This document shows, in pieces, positions 16,506 to 26,319 of a stretch of DNA of 64,000 bases. The notes below the pieces were generated by a model that worked only from the letters and a program-made list of their open reading frames with translations, was not told the origin of the DNA and did not search any database. The translations under genes and the position numbers were made by a program. This DNA comes from Olivibacter domesticus (GTDB lineage: Bacteria; Bacteroidota; Bacteroidia; Sphingobacteriales; Sphingobacteriaceae), in NCBI RefSeq assembly GCF_900109575.1, contig NZ_FOAF01000003.1, forward strand, positions 186,001 to 250,000, in the 5' to 3' direction. Each line of letters starts with the position of its first letter. Position 1 is the first letter of the stretch.

Positions 16506-17678
16506 ATGACGTACAATTCTTTTGATGAGGAGCGGATTATTTATCTTTTGTCTAAAAGACTGCGAGAAACACTTTCGGATAATGAGGAGCGTGAAATCCA
16601 ACAATGGCGGGAAACATCCGATAAAAATCGCATGCTCTTCGAGAAGTTAAGGGATGAGCGATCCCTTAAGCCGTTGATAGAGAGGATGCAGCAGTACGAC
16701 GCGGAGCCTGCCATTGGCCGTTGGAAAGATCGTATGGTAGCACAAAAAAAACAAAATAAAAGACGCTACTATGCTTTTGCGGCTTCTATTATATTGCTTC
16801 TGGGCGTTGGAATATTATGGAGTAACAACCCTCAGCTGTTGGATACAATTGTGCAGCCAACGATCGAGCGTGGCCAAAATAAGGCGAATTTAATATTAAC
16901 GGATGGATCGATCCTTTCGTTGGATAGTTTACCCGCTGGAGCAACCACCAATAGAGCGGGTATTCAGATTACTAAAACAACTGACGGCAAAATTAGCTGT
17001 AACTACATGCCGACGGATGTACACAACGATGCACAGCCTGCCTTTAACACCATTTCAACGGCGCTCGGTGGCGAGTATCAGGTGGTGTTACCGGATGGAT
17101 CTAACGTATGGTTAAACGCCAACTCGTCTCTCCGTTTCCCATCTCGATTTCCCGCAAAAGAGCGTAAGGTAGCACTTATTGGCGAAGCCTATTTTGAAAT
17201 AACGGGTAATGCTAAAATTCCTTTTGTTGTGTCAACTACTAAACAAACCATTCACGTGTTGGGTACGAAATTTAATGTTCGGGCATATGAGGAAGACCAG
17301 ATGATGAAAACTACCTTGTTGGAAGGTTCTGTGCAGGTACATACTGCCACGCATAAACAATTGATGCAGCCAGGGCAAGAAGCCAGAACATATGCCAATG
17401 CCGATAACTTGGAGATCATAGCTGGGGACGTTAATGAGGCCATCGCTTGGAAAAATGGGTACTTCATTTTTAATAACGAAAGTATTGTCGATATAATGAC
17501 CAAGGTTAGTCGATGGTACGACATAGAAGTGTCCTATCAAGGGAATGTAAAAAGCAAAATTTTTGCTGGTACCTTTTCAAAGAAAAAAAGCCTGCAGAAG
17601 CTGTTAGATAGTTTTGCGTCTACGGGGCAGATTTCTTATAAAATAGCAGGAAGGAGGGTTAAGATCATGTCTGAATAA
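16506..17678 (+). CDS. FecR-type anti-sigma factor (module 1)
   Basis: 390 residues from the ATG at 16506. A TTG in the same frame at 16473 would add 11 residues that look non-coding. The N-terminal cytoplasmic part (1-88) contains the sigma-binding DUF4880-like helix and WRETS segment; one transmembrane helix follows (about 89-105), then the periplasmic FecR domain (GEYQVVLPDGSNVWLNANSS; GEAYFEITGNAKIPFVVST) and a C-terminal SusC-contacting domain ending near ISYKIAGRRVKIM. It is the long form of FecR, like the one in module 4. It relays the SusC signal to the sigma factor upstream. Confidence 0.93.
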   Translation: MTYNSFDEERIIYLLSKRLRETLSDNEEREIQQWRETSDKNRMLFEKLRDERSLKPLIERMQQYDAEPAIGRWKDRMVAQKKQNKRRYYAFAASIILLLGVGILWSNNPQLLDTIVQPTIERGQNKANLILTDGSILSLDSLPAGATTNRAGIQITKTTDGKISCNYMPTDVHNDAQPAFNTISTALGGEYQVVLPDGSNVWLNANSSLRFPSRFPAKERKVALIGEAYFEITGNAKIPFVVSTTKQTIHVLGTKFNVRAYEEDQMMKTTLLEGSVQVHTATHKQLMQPGQEARTYANADNLEIIAGDVNEAIAWKNGYFIFNNESIVDIMTKVSRWYDIEVSYQGNVKSKIFAGTFSKKKSLQKLLDSFASTGQISYKIAGRRVKIMSE

Positions 17679-17698
17679 AAAACCAAAGCATAAGCAAC

Positions 17699-17724
17699 AC
17701 CAGAAGTGCGTCAACACTTCTGGT
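17699..17724 (+). promoter_or_regulatory. Strong hairpin in the fecR-susC junction of module 1
   Basis: ACCAGAAGTG (17699-17708), loop CGTCAA, CACTTCTGGT (17715-17724). It is a perfect 10-bp stem without a T-run, so it is more likely an attenuator, processing or mRNA-stability element than a full terminator. It lies between the FecR stop and the SusC start. Confidence 0.6.
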
Positions 17725-17789
17725 ATGCTAGCGCTACGCTTTACATTAGGTCAAATTCTCTATTATATTTCATATAACCTAATATTCAA

Positions 17790-20700
17790 ATGTACAAAAA
17801 AAATACTGCACGGAATAGCGATGCAAGGAGCGGCTATTTCTTGAAATTATTAGCGGTAATGAAACTCATCTTCATCCTAACCATTCTATTTACGCATTGC
17901 TTTGCAGCGAGCAAGGCCCAACGCGTTACAATAAAGGCTACCAATGCCTCATTAAAAGAGGTGTTATTTAGGCTGGGCAAAATCAGTGGTTATGATTTTA
18001 TCTACAACGCTGATCTTTCTCGCGAGCTTCCAAAAATTAGCATTGATGTAAAAGAAAAACCTATCGAAGAAGTGTTGGCACAATGTTTTTTTCCACTTGT
18101 GGTGGATGTCATTTCAAAGGAAGATAAAACGGTTGTGCTCAAATTAAGTAAAAATTCTAGTACAAGGGAAAGAAATATCAGCGGGCAAGGTCTGCTGCAA
18201 TTGGTTGTGGAAGGTCGCGTGGTAGATAATCTTGGCAAGGCACTCGAAGGTGTGTCCGTCGTTTTAAAAGATAATTCGAAAACAGGGACAATTACTAACA
18301 GGGATGGTTACTATTCAATTGCCGTAAAGAGCGGTAGAGCATTGGTTTTCTCCTATACCGGTTATCAAAAGAAAGAAGAGCTTATCAATGGTCGAACACA
18401 AATCAATGTTGTCCTTAGCGAAGAAGAATCGGTGTTGGATGAGGTGGTGGTGGTTGGTTATGGCGCGGTTAAACGGGGCGATCTGACGGGCGCGGTTTCT
18501 ACCGTGGCTGAAAAGGATATCCAAGCCACACCCATCGTAGCACTCGATCGAGCCATGCAAGGGCGTGTGGCCGGTGTTAACGTAACGACCAATTCGGCAA
18601 GACCTGGTGGAGCGACCACCGTGCGCATCCGCGGTACAGGTTCTGTAAATGCGGGAAACGAGCCGCTTTACGTGATAGACGGATTTCCTACAAGCAATCT
18701 TAACTCCATTAATATCAACGATATCGAATCAATGGAGGTGCTTAAGGATGCCTCTGCAACTGCTATTTATGGGTCGAGGGGGTCGAACGGTGTGATCATG
18801 GTGACGACCAGACGAGGTAAGGCAGGCCGTTCCATTATCTCTTACGACGGCTACTATGGGGAGCAATCTGTGCGACGGAAAATACCCCTGCTTAATGCAC
18901 AGGAGTTCGCGGAATTTGTTAATGAAGCCAACGTGAATAATGGCATAGCACCTTATTTTGACGGGAGTAGTGAGGAGAGAGCACTTCCTTCTAGCTTAGG
19001 AGAGGGCACCGATTGGCAGGATGTGATACTCCGTACGGCTCCTATTCAAGACCATCAACTGGGTGCCTCTGGCGGTTCAGAAAAAACACGCTATGCGATC
19101 TCTCTGGGATATTTTGGGCAAGATGGAATTGTAATCGGATCTGGTTTCAAAAGGTATTCGTTGAGAGCCAATTTGGATAATGATGTGTCGTCCCGCTTGA
19201 AGGTCGGACTCTCAGCACAAGGGGTACACACGGTCAGCAATAATGCGCAGACAGAAGTAGCAGGTAATACCGCTTACGGAAGTATCATTCCTTCTGCCCT
19301 GAATTATTCACCCACTTTTCCAGTGTTTAATACCGACGGTACTTATTTCAGTAATCAGGGGCCATTGAACGGTTTAGGAGCCGATAATCCCTATGCGATG
19401 ACACAGGAATACACCAATAAAGGATCATTGATCCGATTTTTGGCCAATACTTATGCTGAATTTAAAATAACGGATGACCTCAAATTCCGCACTACACTGG
19501 GAGCGGATTTACAAGCAAATAAAGCAAGCAGCTATATTTCCCGCTTGGTGATAGCAGGAGCTACCTTGGGCGGAAGTGCGGAAGTGTCATCTGCGCAAAC
19601 GATTAATTGGTTAAACGAAAATACGCTTACCTATGATAAGCAAATAGCCGATGTACATCAAATCAATGCGCTGCTTGGTTATACATATCAACAATCGGAT
19701 TACGAAACCGTCAGCGGCAGGGCCAATACATTTAATGATGATTTTGCAAAATATCATAACCTAGAAGCGGGCTCAACGCTTGTACCCGCGAGCTCCGGGG
19801 CAAATCAATGGCGGTTGATCTCTTATATCGCACGGGTGAATTATGGTTATGATGATCGGTTTCTGGTAACGCTCACCGGCAGAAGAGATGGCTCTTCCCG
19901 CTTTGGCCCCAATAATAAATTCGGATTTTTTCCATCTGGCGCGATCGCATGGAAACTAAAAAATGAAAAATGGATGGCAAGTGCCCAGCATTTGTCGGAC
20001 GCTAAACTAAGAGTAAGTTATGGGCTTTCGGGCAATCAGGAAATCGATAATTACCGCTTTTTAGCTAATATAACGCCATGGTCTTATGTTTTAGGCGGTG
20101 CATTGCTAACGGGGAATGGACCATCGGGCATCGCTAATCCAAACTTACGTTGGGAAAAAAATGCACAGTTAGATCTAGGTTTTGACATAGGCTTCTTTAA
20201 TAATCGCTTGCTATTCACTGGTGATTATTATACCAAAACTACATCCGATTTGCTGTTCAGTGTGGGTGTCCCCACCAATTCAGGGTTCTCATCTATGTTA
20301 CAAAATATTGGTCGGGTGCAAAATCGTGGTATCGAGCTAGCCCTCAACAGTATAAATATCGATGGGAACGACTTTCATTGGACAACTGCTTTCAACCTCA
20401 CCTTTAATAAAAATAAGGTGCTTGCGTTGGATAATCGAACGGAATTCAGAAGCGGCAGCGACGCACGGGTACATAATACCAATGTGAGCCCTATTTTGAT
20501 GCGCGTGGGTACACCCATCGGAAATTTCTATGGTTTTCAAACAGATGGCATCTTTCAGAATGAAGCTGAGGTTGCGGCCTCTGCACAACCGAATGCCAAG
20601 CCGGGTGATTTACGTTATGTGGATATTAATGGTGACGGCATATTCAACGACGATGATCGAACGATTATCGGAAATGCCAATCCAGATGCTTTTGGCGGGT

Positions 20701-21176
20701 TAAATAACACGTTCACTTATAAGGGCTTCGATTTGAATGTTTTTATTCAGGGCACTTTTGGCAATGAAATACTGAATTACGGTACGTTCGATCAGATGAA
20801 TATGACAGGTGGAAATAATCAGTCGACCCGTGTTTTAGACCGATGGACACCTGAACACCCAAGCAATACCATACCAAGGGCGAATGCAGCAGGTGGATCT
20901 AGGCTTCTTTCTACTTTACATGTGGAAGATGGATCGTATATCCGATTTAAAAATATATCGCTTGGTTATACTTTTCCTAAACATTGGCTGCAATCGCTTT
21001 CCGTAAGTGAATGCAGAATCTATCTCACTGGACAAAACCTTTTTACCATTACTTCTTATACAGGTTATGATCCGGAAGTGAATCGGTTTGGTAACGATAC
21101 TGTCAGCCAAGGTATTGACTATGGGGCCTACCCTGCGGCCAAAACATATCTGATTGGTCTTAATGTTAAATTTTAA
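17790..21176 (+). CDS. SusC/RagA-type TonB-dependent outer-membrane transporter with STN domain (module 1)
   Basis: 1128 residues. Signal region about 15-43 (MKLIFILTILFTHCFAASKAQ), STN signalling domain about 45-120 (VTIKATNASLKEVLFRLGKISGYDFIY), carboxypeptidase-like regulatory domain about 137-210 (VEGRVVDNLGKALEGVSVVLK), then LDEVVVVGYG (216-225), the plug (KDASATAIYGSRGSNGVIMVTT) and the 22-strand barrel ending GLNVKF. The STN domain means it both imports a substrate and signals to FecR. The SusD partner starts 2 bp downstream. Substrate unknown. Confidence 0.96.
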   Translation: MYKKNTARNSDARSGYFLKLLAVMKLIFILTILFTHCFAASKAQRVTIKATNASLKEVLFRLGKISGYDFIYNADLSRELPKISIDVKEKPIEEVLAQCFFPLVVDVISKEDKTVVLKLSKNSSTRERNISGQGLLQLVVEGRVVDNLGKALEGVSVVLKDNSKTGTITNRDGYYSIAVKSGRALVFSYTGYQKKEELINGRTQINVVLSEEESVLDEVVVVGYGAVKRGDLTGAVSTVAEKDIQATPIVALDRAMQGRVAGVNVTTNSARPGGATTVRIRGTGSVNAGNEPLYVIDGFPTSNLNSININDIESMEVLKDASATAIYGSRGSNGVIMVTTRRGKAGRSIISYDGYYGEQSVRRKIPLLNAQEFAEFVNEANVNNGIAPYFDGSSEERALPSSLGEGTDWQDVILRTAPIQDHQLGASGGSEKTRYAISLGYFGQDGIVIGSGFKRYSLRANLDNDVSSRLKVGLSAQGVHTVSNNAQTEVAGNTAYGSIIPSALNYSPTFPVFNTDGTYFSNQGPLNGLGADNPYAMTQEYTNKGSLIRFLANTYAEFKITDDLKFRTTLGADLQANKASSYISRLVIAGATLGGSAEVSSAQTINWLNENTLTYDKQIADVHQINALLGYTYQQSDYETVSGRANTFNDDFAKYHNLEAGSTLVPASSGANQWRLISYIARVNYGYDDRFLVTLTGRRDGSSRFGPNNKFGFFPSGAIAWKLKNEKWMASAQHLSDAKLRVSYGLSGNQEIDNYRFLANITPWSYVLGGALLTGNGPSGIANPNLRWEKNAQLDLGFDIGFFNNRLLFTGDYYTKTTSDLLFSVGVPTNSGFSSMLQNIGRVQNRGIELALNSINIDGNDFHWTTAFNLTFNKNKVLALDNRTEFRSGSDARVHNTNVSPILMRVGTPIGNFYGFQTDGIFQNEAEVAASAQPNAKPGDLRYVDINGDGIFNDDDRTIIGNANPDAFGGLNNTFTYKGFDLNVFIQGTFGNEILNYGTFDQMNMTGGNNQSTRVLDRWTPEHPSNTIPRANAAGGSRLLSTLHVEDGSYIRFKNISLGYTFPKHWLQSLSVSECRIYLTGQNLFTITSYTGYDPEVNRFGNDTVSQGIDYGAYPAAKTYLIGLNVKF

Positions 21177-21178
21177 TT

Positions 21179-22663
21179 ATGCAGATCATGAAATACAGAA
21201 AGCAATTACCATTTTTATATAGTCAGATTGGTAGCATGTTATGCGCTTTGCTGCTACTCTGTGTCGCCTGTGAGAGCCGGTTAGATGTCACACCGCAGTC
21301 TAACCTCACAGACGCTACGTATTACAACACGGCGGAAGATGCCAAGGCTGCATTGGGTGCCTGTTATTATAGTGTAAGCAATCCAGATGTCTTCATTGAT
21401 CTTGTAGGATCGGACGATGCGGTGCCCTTTCTTACGGGGGATGCTAATCGACCGCTTTTATGGCGTTACGATATCACACCCGACAACGGATTCATACGCT
21501 TCTATCCGGGCGCTTATACCAGTATCAATCATTGCAATATTGTTATCAACCGTTTGCCCACAATTGAGATGGACGAAACGCTCAAGCAACGTTATATAGC
21601 TGAAGCAAAATTTTTGCGTGCTCTTGCTTATTTCAATCTAGTAAGACTTTACGGCGGAGTACCCATCGTTACGACTGAAACAGCAGGATTAGCGGGACTG
21701 GAAATTCCACGATCATCCGTAGCGGAGGTGTATGCGCAGATTGAGCAGGACTTGACAGACGCCGAACAGGTGCTTCCAGTTAACTACGATGCGGTAGATA
21801 AAGGTCGTGCTACACGGGGCGCTGCTAAGGGAATCTTGGCAAAAGTTTACCTCACGAGGGCTGGCACTGAAAGTGGTTCTCCTTTTTGGCAACAGGCTGT
21901 AATAAAAGCAAAGGAAGTGATCGATCAAGGCGTTTATGACCTTTACCCAACTTTTGCGGAAGCTTTTTCCCTATCGGCCAGGGGAGGTGTAGAGAACGTC
22001 TTTGAAATACAGTATTTGACAGATGTGAGAGGACATAGTCTTGGCAGGGGATATGGTGTACGAGCGGCACCAATCTATCCAGGTGGTGGCGCTGGCATTG
22101 CACGCGTTACTTCTAGCTTGTTTAATCTCTATCAAGAAAACGACCAGCGGAAGGCCGTGTCGTTTATCTCTTCCTATAGCTATCAAGGAAAAACCGTTCA
22201 GTTATCAGTGACTGATCCGAATCCGGCAAATGCGGTGTCTTTCCAAAAGCTATGGGATAAAAGCGCTACTACGAATGGTGGGGAAGGTACCAGCTTTCCA
22301 ATACTGCGTTTTTCGGATGTCCTGCTTATGTATGCTGAGGCTAGTAACGAAAGCGAAGGCACTCCCTCAGTAAGCGCTTATGAAGCCCTTAATAGGGTAC
22401 GCCAGAGAGCCGGACTGGAACCTTTATCAGGGCTCGACTATCAGTCGTTCAAAGAGGCCGTGTGGTTGGAGCGGCGCCTGGAACTAACTTTCGAGAACAA
22501 CCGTCGATTCGACTTAATCCGTACTGGTCGGCTGGTTGAGGCCGTTAAGGCGGAGAATAGTTTTAATCGGAATGCTCAAATTCAACCCTACCATGTGCTA
22601 TTGCCTATGCCGCAACTTGATATCGATGTAAATCCATTATTGGAACAGAACCCAGGTTATTAA
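21179..22663 (+). CDS. RagB/SusD-type surface lipoprotein (module 1)
   Basis: 494 residues. Lipobox VAC with Cys31 after a hydrophobic stretch; the ATG at 21179 gives the longest plausible signal. The N-terminal SusD-like domain has LDVTPQSNLTDATYYNTAEDAKAAL, then YIAEAKFLRALAYFNLVRLYGGVPIV, and the C-terminal SusD domain ends with FPILRFSDVLLMYAEA, LNRVRQRAGLEPL and ERRLELTFENNRRFDLIRTGRLVEAVKAEN, all typical RagB/SusD landmarks. It should form the lid of the SusC transporter and bind substrate at the cell surface. It is 2 bp from susC, so the two are translated together. Confidence 0.96.
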   Translation: MQIMKYRKQLPFLYSQIGSMLCALLLLCVACESRLDVTPQSNLTDATYYNTAEDAKAALGACYYSVSNPDVFIDLVGSDDAVPFLTGDANRPLLWRYDITPDNGFIRFYPGAYTSINHCNIVINRLPTIEMDETLKQRYIAEAKFLRALAYFNLVRLYGGVPIVTTETAGLAGLEIPRSSVAEVYAQIEQDLTDAEQVLPVNYDAVDKGRATRGAAKGILAKVYLTRAGTESGSPFWQQAVIKAKEVIDQGVYDLYPTFAEAFSLSARGGVENVFEIQYLTDVRGHSLGRGYGVRAAPIYPGGGAGIARVTSSLFNLYQENDQRKAVSFISSYSYQGKTVQLSVTDPNPANAVSFQKLWDKSATTNGGEGTSFPILRFSDVLLMYAEASNESEGTPSVSAYEALNRVRQRAGLEPLSGLDYQSFKEAVWLERRLELTFENNRRFDLIRTGRLVEAVKAENSFNRNAQIQPYHVLLPMPQLDIDVNPLLEQNPGY

Positions 22664-22686
22664 CAAATACATTAAACGTAAAAGAT

Positions 22687-23958
22687 ATGTTAACTCGTAG
22701 AAAATATATAAAAAACCTAAGTGCATTAACGGCAGGAATGCTGCTTTCTCACACATTATTTTCGGGCAGCTTAAAAAGAAAAGTGATTTTGCTGCGGTCG
22801 TCATGGCAAACGGTTAATATTGGTGACATTGGGCATACTCCTGGTGTGCTAGCATTGCTTGAAAAACATTTGCCTGATGTAGAGGTTCGACTATGGCCCA
22901 TGAGTGTGAATAACGGTGTTGATAAAATGCTGGAAAAGCGCTTTCCAAAGGTCAAGATTGTACAAAGCGAAGCGGATGTGGCACTTGCCTGGCAAGAAAG
23001 TGATTTTCTGCTGCACGGCTCCGGACCATCTTTGGTGGCTGCTCGGGACGTTGCTCGCTGGAAAGATGAGACCGGTAAACCGTACGGCATTTACGGCATT
23101 ACTTTTCCCGGTTTTTATGGTCCACCCACGCCCACACAGGAGAAAGCCTTAGCGAGTAATATTGATTTATTGAGTGCTGCCCAGTTTTGTTATTTCAGAG
23201 ATTCTATTTCGCTCCACTTCGCCGAAGAGCATGGAGCAAAATGCCCTATCATGGAATTTGGGCCCGATGGCGCCTTTGCTGTTGACCTTAGCAACGATGC
23301 CGCGGCGTTGCAATTTTTAAAAGAACATCAACTGGAACCAGGCAAATTCTTGTGTGCTATTCCTCGGCAGCGCTACACGCCCTGGTGGGAGCTACCCGAA
23401 AAGAAGGCGAAATTTAACGAACGAAAGAACGCACGTAATGAGGAGATGCGTGAGCATGATAATGCACCCATTCGAGAAGCAATCATAGCTGTGGTACGTC
23501 AAACGTCTATGAAAGTGTTGGTGTGTCCTGAAGATGGAACGCAGGTAAAACTCGGTAAGCAAATTATTATGGACAAGCTGCCCGAAGATGTAAGAAACAA
23601 GGTGGTCTGGAAAGATAGCTATTGGCTAACAGACGAAGCCGTCAGCACTTACAAGCAATCTGCAGGGCTATTTGGGCTCGAAATGCATTCGCCCATCATG
23701 TGCATAGGCAATGGGATCCCGGCTTTAGTGGGGAGGTTTGAAGAACAGACATCTAAAGGTATTATGTGGAAAGATATTGGCTTAGAGGAGTGGTTATTCG
23801 ACGTCGATAAACCAGGAGATATTAAACGAATTCTTCCGGCTGTATTATCCCTGGCAACCGATCCAGAAGGAGCAAAACTAAAAGCCTTACAGGCGAAGGA
23901 GCGTGTGGATGCGCTTTTTGCTGCAAGTATGAAATTGTTGAGGGAGAAATTAAATTAA
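22687..23958 (+). CDS. Polysaccharide pyruvyl transferase-family protein, exported
   Basis: 423 residues. It starts with a signal-like segment MLTRRKYIKNLSALTAGMLLSHTLFSG, carrying an RRKYIKNL twin-arginine-like motif. The rest resembles polysaccharide pyruvyl transferases (CsaB-like GT-B fold): VNIGDIGHTPGVLALLEKHLPDVEVRLW, ESDFLLHGSGPSLVAARDVARW, GLEMHSPIMCIGNGIPALVGR. The last motif (EMHSPIMxIGxGIPxLxxxF) is the conserved acceptor/donor region of the family. Such enzymes normally work in the cytoplasm, so an exported form following a SusCD pair is odd. Family assignment is good; the reaction in this place is inferred only. Confidence 0.82.
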   Translation: MLTRRKYIKNLSALTAGMLLSHTLFSGSLKRKVILLRSSWQTVNIGDIGHTPGVLALLEKHLPDVEVRLWPMSVNNGVDKMLEKRFPKVKIVQSEADVALAWQESDFLLHGSGPSLVAARDVARWKDETGKPYGIYGITFPGFYGPPTPTQEKALASNIDLLSAAQFCYFRDSISLHFAEEHGAKCPIMEFGPDGAFAVDLSNDAAALQFLKEHQLEPGKFLCAIPRQRYTPWWELPEKKAKFNERKNARNEEMREHDNAPIREAIIAVVRQTSMKVLVCPEDGTQVKLGKQIIMDKLPEDVRNKVVWKDSYWLTDEAVSTYKQSAGLFGLEMHSPIMCIGNGIPALVGRFEEQTSKGIMWKDIGLEEWLFDVDKPGDIKRILPAVLSLATDPEGAKLKALQAKERVDALFAASMKLLREKLN

Positions 23959-23975
23959 ATATTTTCTTGATCTTT

Positions 23976-24004
23976 TGAGCCGATTAATTATCCTAATCGG
24001 CTCA
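23976..24004. terminator. Hairpin at the end of module 1, between convergent genes
   Basis: TGAGCCGATTA (23976-23986) / TAATCGGCTCA (23994-24004), perfect 11-bp stem with a 7-nt loop. There is only a weak T-run on each side. It sits between the pyruvyl transferase gene and the convergent DUF1304 gene, so it may stop both. Confidence 0.6.
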
Positions 24005-24056
24005 TAACGGATGTTCTTCTGAAATTTTAAAGATAAGCAATAATAGTTATTCAGAC

Positions 24057-24425
24057 TTAATGGGCGATTAGCACAAATAGAATTGCTAAGAGCGCAGGGA
24101 GTGCTTGTACGAAAAATATTTTTTTACTGGCGGTGAATGCACCGAAAATACCAGCAATGGCTACACAACAGAGAAAAAATAGGCGCACATTAAATGACCA
24201 ATGGCTATCTTCAATCAGGAATGACCAGATCAAGCCCGCCATAAGGAAGCCATTATAGAGCCCTTGATTGGCCGCCATGCCCTTGGTGGGCTTGAATATT
24301 TCTGCTGGTAGGGTCTTAAAAGTTTTCTTACCAGTGGATTCCCAGGCAAACATCTCCATCCATAGAATATAAAGATGTTCTAATGCAACTAATCCTGTCA
24401 GTATCTGGGCGATTAATTGTACCAT
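24057..24425 (-). CDS. DUF1304 membrane protein
   Basis: 122 residues with four predicted transmembrane helices. The conserved DUF1304 features are present: the N-terminal LVALEHLYILWMEMFAWES, then ANQGLYNGFLMAGL and the C-terminal VQALPALLAILFVLI. DUF1304 proteins are small integral membrane proteins of unknown function found in many bacteria. Here the gene is alone, convergent with module 1 and divergent from the sigma factor of module 2. It has no evident link to the SusCD modules. Confidence 0.88.
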   Translation of the reverse strand: MVQLIAQILTGLVALEHLYILWMEMFAWESTGKKTFKTLPAEIFKPTKGMAANQGLYNGFLMAGLIWSFLIEDSHWSFNVRLFFLCCVAIAGIFGAFTASKKIFFVQALPALLAILFVLIAH

Positions 24426-24610
24426 AACCTTATGTTTTAATGTTGCTATGCAATGTTTTTGCCATAAGTATCTATGTCTGTTTCCGTAGGTAGAACAGCC
24501 TTGTTAAGCAAAAATTATTACTTTCTAAAAATACAAATAGATTTGCAGTATCACAATGCTTTTGCTTGGGTTCAATCCTGTTGCTTGCCGATCACTATTT
24601 CACTGGAGAT

Positions 24611-24644
24611 TTAACATTAGCTTAACTTAGCACACATACCTTTG
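24611..24644 (+). promoter_or_regulatory. Promoter of the module 2 sigma gene
   Basis: TTAACATT (24611-24618), 18-bp spacer, TACCTTTG (24637-24644). The -7 box is a perfect TAnnTTTG. The same block with exactly the same spacing lies upstream of the module 3 sigma gene (36105-36138), suggesting a common upstream element. Confidence 0.6.
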
Positions 24645-24660
24645 CTAGGTCAATCTAAAA

Positions 24661-25275
24661 ATGATGGATCAAACCTTAGATTTTAGCTGGTGGGAGGCTG
24701 TCCGGCAAAGGGACGACCAGCAGCTATTTAACCAGCTTTACTTGCGACACTGGGAACTACTCTATGCGATTGCCTGGAATAGAACCAAAGATGAAGATGT
24801 CGCAAAGGATATTGTCCAAGAGGTTTTTATTAGTTTTTGGGAACGACGAAAGAGCATTGTTATCCGAACCACCGTAAAGCAATATCTCACAGGTGTTTTG
24901 AAAAATAGGCTGATCGATTATTTTCAATCTGAGCAGGTGAAAAAGCGGGTATTGGACCGTGCCTCCCAACAGATGGACACAATTATACAGCAAGCCGATG
25001 CCTCTTGGTCCCACCGCGAAGTGGAGGATGTTTTGGAAGACGAATTACAAAAAATGCCAGAAAATATGCGGAACTCTTTTCTACTGCGGTTAGAGAACCT
25101 AAGTACCCCTGATATTGCTAAACGTCTAAACCTGGCTGAACAGACAGTGAGCAACCTCCATACGGAAGCAGGTAAACGCCTACGGAAAAAACTGCTGCAC
25201 AGGTTGCGTGGTATCACGGTACCTATCTTGATCACTTTTCTTCAGGTTGTTAATAATTTATTAATAAATAAATAA
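24661..25275 (+). CDS. ECF sigma-70 factor (module 2)
   Basis: 204 residues. Region 2 about 22-90 (LYLRHWELLYAIAWNRTKDEDVAKDIVQEVFISFWERR) and region 4 about 125-185 (MPENMRNSFLLRLENLSTPDIAKRLNLAEQTVSNLHTEAGKRLRKKL). Region 4 shares the PENMRxxFLLR block with the module 3 factor, unlike those of modules 1 and 4. It is preceded by a TACCTTTG promoter and followed after 58 bp by its FecR gene. The C-terminal hydrophobic tail (LITFLQVVNNLLI) is common in Bacteroidota ECF factors of this group. Confidence 0.93.
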   Translation: MMDQTLDFSWWEAVRQRDDQQLFNQLYLRHWELLYAIAWNRTKDEDVAKDIVQEVFISFWERRKSIVIRTTVKQYLTGVLKNRLIDYFQSEQVKKRVLDRASQQMDTIIQQADASWSHREVEDVLEDELQKMPENMRNSFLLRLENLSTPDIAKRLNLAEQTVSNLHTEAGKRLRKKLLHRLRGITVPILITFLQVVNNLLINK

Positions 25276-25333
25276 CAATTTCGAGAAGTAATTTTCCTCC
25301 CTCGGGCAGACGTATTGTTAAAAAGGCAGATAC

Positions 25334-26308
25334 GTGCAAGCACATTTATTTAAAGCGTTATTGCGGAAATACCGCGCAGGCGAAACTTCTCCAGAAGAAA
25401 CAAAATTGGTGGAAGATTGGTATGCATCGTTTGGCGAAACGTTCCCGGAAAAGGACCGGAAAATGAAGGCAGTGCTCCGCAAGGAGCTGCATACTCGCCT
25501 CCAACGAGAGCTATTTCCAGACCATATGCCTAAGCAAAAAAAGCAAATTCGATTTCTACTGCCTAAGATTGTTGGTGCCGCAGCCGTGCTCTTAGTTATT
25601 GGTATAGGCGGTTGGTTTCTTGCTTATTATGGCGGGGCAAGAGCGGGGTTGGAAAAGAAGAAATGGGTAGAGCTGAGTGCTGGTCAGGGAAAGCTGAAAA
25701 AAGTCCAATTACCTGATAGCACATTTGTCTGGCTAAATGCCGGCACCAAAATTGGTTTTCCGCTTCCTTTTGACAACAGGACAACGAGAGAAGTGACGCT
25801 GTTAGAAGGAGAGGTTTTCTTTGATGTACACCCTAATGCAGCAAAACCCTTCATTGTACATGCGAATGGTCTTGATACGCGAGTGCTTGGTACCTCGTTT
25901 TCTGTGAGGTCTTATAAGGACCTAAATGAGTTACGTGTATCGGTGGCTACAGGAATGGTCCAGGTTAGCGGTAGCCAAAAACAGTTGTTGGGTGTGTTGC
26001 GACCCGGAGAAGAAATCGTGTATGATAAAGCGACCCTTGCGCGCACTACCAAGCAGGTTGACATGGAAACGCGCACAGCCTGGATCTCGGGCGTAACCTA
26101 CTTGAGTGAGGTCTCCTTTGCAGAATTGTCTGTGGTTTTCCATAATAACTATGGTGTGCTGTTGAAAGCCGGAAAAAGGGCTGTTGCACGTCAGCATTAT
26201 AGCATCCAGCTGGATAGAAGTATCCGGCAGGAAGACCTGATAAAAGCCATATGTGCTATTCATAAAAATCGATTTAGAAAGGAGGGCGATGCAATTATAA
26301 TTTATTAG
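25334..26308 (+). CDS. FecR-type anti-sigma factor (module 2)
   Basis: 324 residues from a GTG start at 25334; the next in-frame methionine would remove the sigma-binding helices. N-terminal cytoplasmic part with SPEETKLVEDWYASFGE, a transmembrane helix at about 78-98 (KIVGAAAVLLVIGIGGWFLAYY), then the FecR domain (KKVQLPDSTFVWLNAGTKIGFP; GEVFFDVHPNAAKPFIVHA; LGTSFSVRSY) and a C-terminal SusC-contacting domain. It is a short-form FecR, shaped like the module 3 protein. It holds the upstream sigma factor until SusC signals. Confidence 0.93.
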   Translation: MQAHLFKALLRKYRAGETSPEETKLVEDWYASFGETFPEKDRKMKAVLRKELHTRLQRELFPDHMPKQKKQIRFLLPKIVGAAAVLLVIGIGGWFLAYYGGARAGLEKKKWVELSAGQGKLKKVQLPDSTFVWLNAGTKIGFPLPFDNRTTREVTLLEGEVFFDVHPNAAKPFIVHANGLDTRVLGTSFSVRSYKDLNELRVSVATGMVQVSGSQKQLLGVLRPGEEIVYDKATLARTTKQVDMETRTAWISGVTYLSEVSFAELSVVFHNNYGVLLKAGKRAVARQHYSIQLDRSIRQEDLIKAICAIHKNRFRKEGDAIIIY

Positions 26309-26319
26309 ATAAGAATGAA

